From Schistocephalus solidus (taxonomy: Eukaryota > Platyhelminthes > Cestoda > Diphyllobothriidea > Diphyllobothriidae): a stretch of DNA of 64,000 nt. The stretch covers positions 188,501 through 252,500 of the forward strand of contig WEDG01001448.1 in the NCBI GenBank assembly GCA_017591395.1, written 5' to 3'. A program made the translations under genes and the position numbers. Position 1 is the stretch's first letter. Each line of letters starts with the position of its first letter. The notes under the pieces were generated by a model, which saw nothing but the letters and a program-made list of their open reading frames with translations, searched no databases and had not been told where the DNA came from. Shown piece after piece: positions 59,460 to 64,000 of this stretch.

Positions 59460-59815
59460 GTAGATAAATATTGCTGGCAAAGACGAGGGAGACTGGAATG
59501 GCCATTTCTGCCTTATTAGCCATCTTCAGCCAGTCATACCGAACCCCAGGTGGTGCACCACCCGACGATCGAACCCGCAACCCATTGGAGCAGAAATCCA
59601 ACGCTCTAACCATTGAACGTGGTGGTGGTTGGGGTATGACTGGCTGACGATGGCTAATAAGGCAGAAATGGCAATTCCAGTCTCCCTTGTCTTTGCCAGT
59701 AATACCTATCTGCTTATTCTACTACTAGCCGCTCTGCGGCTGCTGGCGGGACTCGAGAGTAAGCCTCAATGCAGAGTGGAACGAGTGAGTTCCGGTAGCG
59801 ATCGGTGACAGTGCA
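59460..59815. repeat. Head-to-head SINE pair
   Basis: A minus copy (59460-59618) and a plus copy (59627-59815) of the main SINE meet head to head. The plus copy has core GGGGTATGACTGGCTGACG and a full tail ending GATCGGTGA. Confidence 0.75.
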
Positions 59816-59819
59816 TTGT

Positions 59820-61235
59820 GTCCGTAGAACCGCAAAAATCATCTTTTATAAAACGCATTCGTTTAACTAAGTTCGCCAGGGCACCAGCACCTACAAGGAC
59901 AGAATTAGGTGTAAACAACCTGTGCCCCCTTCAATCTCGGGGCATAATACTACTCAGGCCTTACTTCCGGATGAGAAGAACAAGCGGGTGGAAATGAGCC
60001 TTAAACTGTATGTTTCTGCTAATCCGGAAAAGCTAGATGAATATTAAACTTTAGAAAAAGCCGAAAATCCACAATCTTTAAAGACAGAAATTCTGGTGTC
60101 TTTCTTAATGCACTCCAGAAGGCTTTGGAGCCATGCCATGTTGCTGTTGATGGGTTCGTTTAAAACGGAGAACAACGTCGATATGTCAGCCATACATTTT
60201 AAAACAAATCCAAAAGAGAAATTTTAATGCGTAACAACATTGTAACCAATTAATTTACTTGCGTGCCTGGTCTCCCCAACTTGCTCCCGCGTGTTACCGT
60301 AGAACGCGCCCGGCGCGCGCGCGAATGCTAGAAGGGACTTGTTGTCGCAACGATTAGCGTGGAAGTGGCCTTTCAGTGTGTATCATCGCGTCACGATTGG
60401 TGCCTCAGCCAAAAATCGATTAGTCCTCGTTCGTAAAAACGAACGCTCACTCGGCCAGACGCCCACTGGTCTTGAGAATCAGTTAGTCGGGTAGGCGTGC
60501 ACACGCGGTCACCAGTGCACATCCCGCATTTGACCTCGAGGCCAATCAGTGCGTTCTTAGTTTGCTTTAGGTTAGGCCGAAGAAGCACATAGGTTGAAAA
60601 GGGCAAGCCAGGTAAGTGTTACAAAAGCTCTGGAATGCGTTTTCTAAAAGCACACATGCGTCCTTTTTGTCTTTCAGGGTAAATCTGCAACGAAGGGCGT
60701 GCGTGTATATAAAAGGAGGCAAGAAAATGCCAGGATACTTAAAAAGAACCGGCTAACCTAAATGCCTGCAGGTACGGACAGTCAAAAATCAAGAGACATT
60801 ACTTTTAAATGTTGCATTTGTCGAAATAAATACGACAGTCGTCATATCAATGGAGGGGCTCGATGACGTGTCGGGCATAGGCAAGCTATATTTTACTACT
60901 GGACGCCAGAAAAGCATGTTAGAACTGAGTAATGCTTAAAATACATTGCTATGGTGGGATCAAATACTTTCAGCGCTTAGATCAAATTGGAACGAACCAT
61001 AGACGTGCCGTGTGAATGGGACAGCGCTCCGCTCTGCCGGCAGGTAAGTAATGCTGGCATGGTTGACCGGAAAGGGAACGCACGCCATATGCAATAAAGG
61101 TTTGGTTTGTCCATTAGCGGGTCCCAGACGTGATGCGGGTGCAATTAACCTCTCAAAGATCTTGCTTCTGTTGAAGGAAGCGGAGTGAATGTACTATAAT
61201 CAGGTCCAGACGACTAGCTTAAAAAAGCATTGTAA
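59820..61235. other. No gene recognised
   Basis: A GC-only run GCCCGGCGCGCGCGCG lies near 60308-60323. No exon, transposase or RNA gene is seen. Confidence 0.4.
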
Positions 61236-61242
61236 AAGCGCA

Positions 61243-61575
61243 CCTCTCGAAGAAGGAGACACCATCACTGGAACAAGAGTTTTATTAGCCGGACGTTTCG
61301 GATTATCTCTCGAGCCCATCATTAGAGACAGTCGCACAAAAGGGTTATAGGGCCACAAGGAGTGCAGTATTTATAGGGCATGATTGCCAGGTGACCACAC
61401 TCCTACTATATTTGGCAGTCCTCGTGGTCCATGCCGGGGATCTTTGCTGATGCGATAATCGCTTTTCGGTCCATGCTCGAGTATGACCGTCTCTGATGAT
61501 GGGCTCGACAGAGGATCCGAAACGTCAGGCTAATAAAGCTCTTGTTTCAGGGATCGTGTCTCCTTCTTGACGACT
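61243..61575. mobile_element. Inverted pair of Penelope termini, no body
   Basis: The left end 61246-61300 and right end 61520-61572 are inverted repeats (GAAGGAGACACCATC against the complement of GATCGTGTCTCCTTC). Each half carries a ribozyme-like motif: minus CTAATGA (61325-61319) with GAAA (61299-61296); plus CTGATGA (61493-61499) with GAAA (61519-61522) and CGTC. About 130 unrelated bases lie between. Confidence 0.65.
61489..61530 (+). ncRNA. Hammerhead-like motif
   Basis: GTCT (61489-61492) can pair with AGGC (61527-61530) as stem I with one wobble. CTGATGA, a GGGCTC/GAG-type stem II, GAAA and a minimal stem III CG followed by TC are present. The closing pair of stem II is mismatched, so activity is doubtful. 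Confidence 0.5.
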
Positions 61576-61884
61576 ACGTCCTGGAATTAGCCTCTTCGCT
61601 TCTATTAAAGCGCCCCTCTTTAGGTTATAACAGGAAAACTAGCAATTCACGAGATAGGAACACGGTTGTCCCATTTTACTGTCAAAAATACAGCCCCGGG
61701 GCGTTTTTCAGGTAGAGATGGCGATTGGCAGTCGGAGGTAGCCTTTGGGACATCAAGGTTCTGATCGAGGGGACACCAGGTCGGAGCTTGGTGTTTTCAT
61801 TCGTTGCTTAACTAACTCGTCCCGTTCTCGAGGGTGAGTCCCGCAAGCGATCGGTGAGCCTTCGTCAACGAACTTTCCTTTCAA

Positions 61885-62040
61885 GCCCGTGGCTTAATGG
61901 TTACAGCTTGGGACTTCTGCTCATCTGGTTGCGGATTAGAGCCTCGGGTGTTAGGACAGGCTGATGACGGCTAATGAGTAAGAAATGGCCACTCCAGTCT
62001 CTCTTGTCTTTGGCAGCCAAGATCATCTGCCTTGATATTG
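61885..62040 (+). repeat. tRNA-derived SINE, plus copy
   Basis: Head GCCCGTGGCTTAATGGTTAC, then GGCTGATGACGGCTAATGAG and CTCTCTTGTCTTTGGC. A SINE tail fragment in another orientation lies at 61805-61870. Confidence 0.75.
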
Positions 62041-62044
62041 GTAT

Positions 62045-63080
62045 TTTCCTACTGAGCTTCCCCTTAGTTGCTGCGCGGATTCGCGGCTCATTCGGAGTCA
62101 CGGATAGCCGATCTCTTCCTCTAGAAACTGAAAAGTTGAACTTGAACTAATTGGTTATAGTTTCCGCCCCCGACTAACCAACCTTGATGCCTGGAAATGT
62201 AAGTCGTGGTCTTAGTGTTCAATTAACATGCGCAACCCGTATTATAATTATTAGTAGAATGAAGCATATATGACCGCTTTCTGGGTGTTGAGTAAACGGA
62301 ATCGTTAGGAAAACACGCGTCTCATGAATATCCGAGTTTCAGACAGTTGTTGCACTCAGCCAAGAGGAAATTGGATGAGCGCCCCAGTCATCTCTTAATT
62401 GTTATGAAATTTCTTACACCTATGGTATTCGACCTCCTCGTACAATGTGACCAAATAAACGAGATTCATGAGGGGTTTTGCACAATCCAAAAACGTTGTC
62501 GTTGGCCGGGAACAGCTGAACTGTGTGCTGAAAGAGAGTGGTGGACCGCTATACCGGCTAATGTACTATAGGGAGGGTTACAGCTACGGATTATACTGCT
62601 CTGGAGATGCATATCGGAGTCACTGCTAGTCCTCCTGACCTGGTAAAACGTTTTAAAATGCGATATCGCCTTAGCCTAGGTAATTATTGCTCATCCTAAT
62701 TCGCACGAGTAAATTTTTTTAAGCATGGGTTACGATGCATTACTTCAAATAATTCAAATAATCTTACCAGAAGGATAATTATGCCAGTCCGCTCCCGTGA
62801 TCACCACTGCTGCTGTGTCACGTTGTCTTCCTGTCCGCCTCACGCTCCTGTTCAATTCGCCGCTGGAACCGCCCTCGTTGTGGCGTCAGCCAATCAACGG
62901 GCATCATTTACTTCTTGCCTGCAGGTGTATGAGCATCATAACGGTAGACAATCACACTTACCTGAAGAGACAACTTGCGGCAACTTTTTGTAGAGCCTCC
63001 CATGCACTCTTTGTCTCAGTAAACTCTGGTCCAACCCAATCTCTCATCCCTGACTTCTGAATTGGGAGCCTTCGAGTTGT
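62045..63080. other. No gene recognised
   Basis: Short frames only. Confidence 0.4.
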
Positions 63081-63104
63081 CGATCCTTGGGAACACTCGA
63101 GTCC

Positions 63105-63240
63105 GCATCCCATTACGACAGGAGCACTGATAAAGACAACTAGGCTAGGATGGGCATTTCCGGCTTAGAAGCCGTCTTCATCCGGTCTTCCCCACACCCA
63201 TGTTTGCCTGAGCTGGAATTCGAAGCCCGATTGATTGGTC
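63105..63240 (-). repeat. tRNA-derived SINE, diverged minus copy
   Basis: AAAGACAACTAGGCTAGGAT, GGGCATTTCCGGCTTAG and AAGCCGTCTTCATCCGGTC correspond to the reversed core; GGAATTCGAAGCCCG corresponds to box B. Confidence 0.65.
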
Positions 63241-63559
63241 ATAGAACGGTAGGAAATTCACAGCAGACATCCGTAATGCAGTCGCTCTTGGACATTTATT
63301 TTGGCAGTGCAAAGGAAATAATTTTCGGTGGGTTCTTCAATATTCGTAAATAAATCAATTTGCAGTAAAAGAGCATGGTGGAATTTATAGCAGAGTTAAG
63401 TTCTGTGGAATTGTGGTAAGTTTGAGAGTTGAGGGAGCAGGGCCAGTGTTTTATAATTATGCTTTAGGTTGTTAAACGATAGAGAATTTAGGGGTGCGTT
63501 GGCGTTAACGACGATTTACACGTTTGCGTTACTAGGGAAAGGCAACGTGGTCCTTATTG

Positions 63560-63870
63560 GAGTTCATTTCCTGCAATTATTACGGGTTTTAGTTAGTTGT
63601 AAATGGGGGAGATGGATTGAGCTACAGGTTTTTGGTAGTTAGGATTAGGTTATATGGTTATTCGTTGTGGACAGTTATGGTAGATTGTCTGAGTCAGTAG
63701 TCGGGGTTAGTATTCCGGTTTAGTATTTGCAATAAGGTTGTAAGGGTCAGCATTAGGTTTGGTGTTAGGCCTAATGGCAGCGTTAAGTTAAGTGATTGGT
63801 TTACGTTCAAGTTAAGGGTTTGGTTTAGGTTTAGGCTTGGGGTTATGATTAAGGTTAGTATAAGGGTTGC
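63560..63870 (+). repeat. Degenerate TTAGGG-like tract
   Basis: About 300 bases dominated by GTTAGG, GGTTTAGG and AAGGGTTTGG variants with no exact repeat unit. Confidence 0.65.
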
Positions 63871-64000
63871 TGTCGGACATACCAACTACCGCGGGAATGG
63901 TGGCGCAACTGGACTACCACGTGGCTTAACTTAGTCGGTCAACGCACTTCCACCATAGCTTGTATTCCCGATCTAAACTAACAAGACAACGGACACATGG

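Overview
This is eukaryotic, non-coding-rich DNA. It most likely comes from a flatworm, probably a diphyllobothriidean tapeworm of the Spirometra or Schistocephalus kind. That is an inference from the mix of retroelements: a reverse transcriptase ending in C2H2 zinc fingers, Penelope-like elements, an RTE-type LINE, Merlin and mariner relics, and a tRNA-derived SINE. The genes are also tiny and split by long, repeat-filled introns. There are no operons, rRNA genes, CRISPR arrays or prokaryotic genes.

Host genes: the main coding content is two three-exon genes that lie tail to tail. Gene A (+) uses exons 12210-12439, 14960-15110 and 17726-17926 (193 aa). Gene B (-) uses exons 39202-39012, 26641-26494 and 23294-23079 (184 aa). 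Both encode a basic N-terminus, two closely spaced membrane helices joined by a very short loop, and a proline-rich tail ending in PPxYxE plus a hydrophobic residue. Intron phases (2, then 0) are identical and sequence similarity runs through all three exons, so they are inverted duplicates of one gene. I do not recognise the family. A third possible exon at 9462-9852 (+) encodes a heptad-like stretch followed by a hydrophobic segment.

Layout: 145-1381 decayed mariner; 4.5-4.9 kb GC-rich interspersed repeat (called R2 here); 5.2-8.04 kb decayed RTE-like LINE on the minus strand; 9.4-9.9 kb candidate exon; 12.2-17.9 kb gene A, with hammerhead-ribozyme units and SINEs in intron 1 and a Penelope fragment in intron 2; 18.2-20.7 kb AT-rich unclassified repeat; 22 kb Penelope GIY-YIG fragment; 23.1-39.2 kb gene B, whose introns hold a second RTE-like LINE, a Penelope element with inverted ends, the zinc-finger LINE, a Merlin fragment and a second AT-rich repeat copy; 39.2-64 kb no recognisable host gene, only SINEs, more AT-rich repeat, a broken Penelope element at 46.2-48.5 kb, microsatellites and degenerate TTAGGG-like tracts.

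The most striking non-coding signal is a set of hammerhead-ribozyme motifs. One at 13548-13619 has the full type I core with all three stems and a self-complementary stem III, and a mirror copy lies at 13183-13254. Weaker relatives at 29.7, 46.3, 56.9, 61.3 and 61.5 kb sit at Penelope-element termini or in isolated terminus-like pieces, several of them in inverted arrangement. All transposable-element open reading frames seen are broken.
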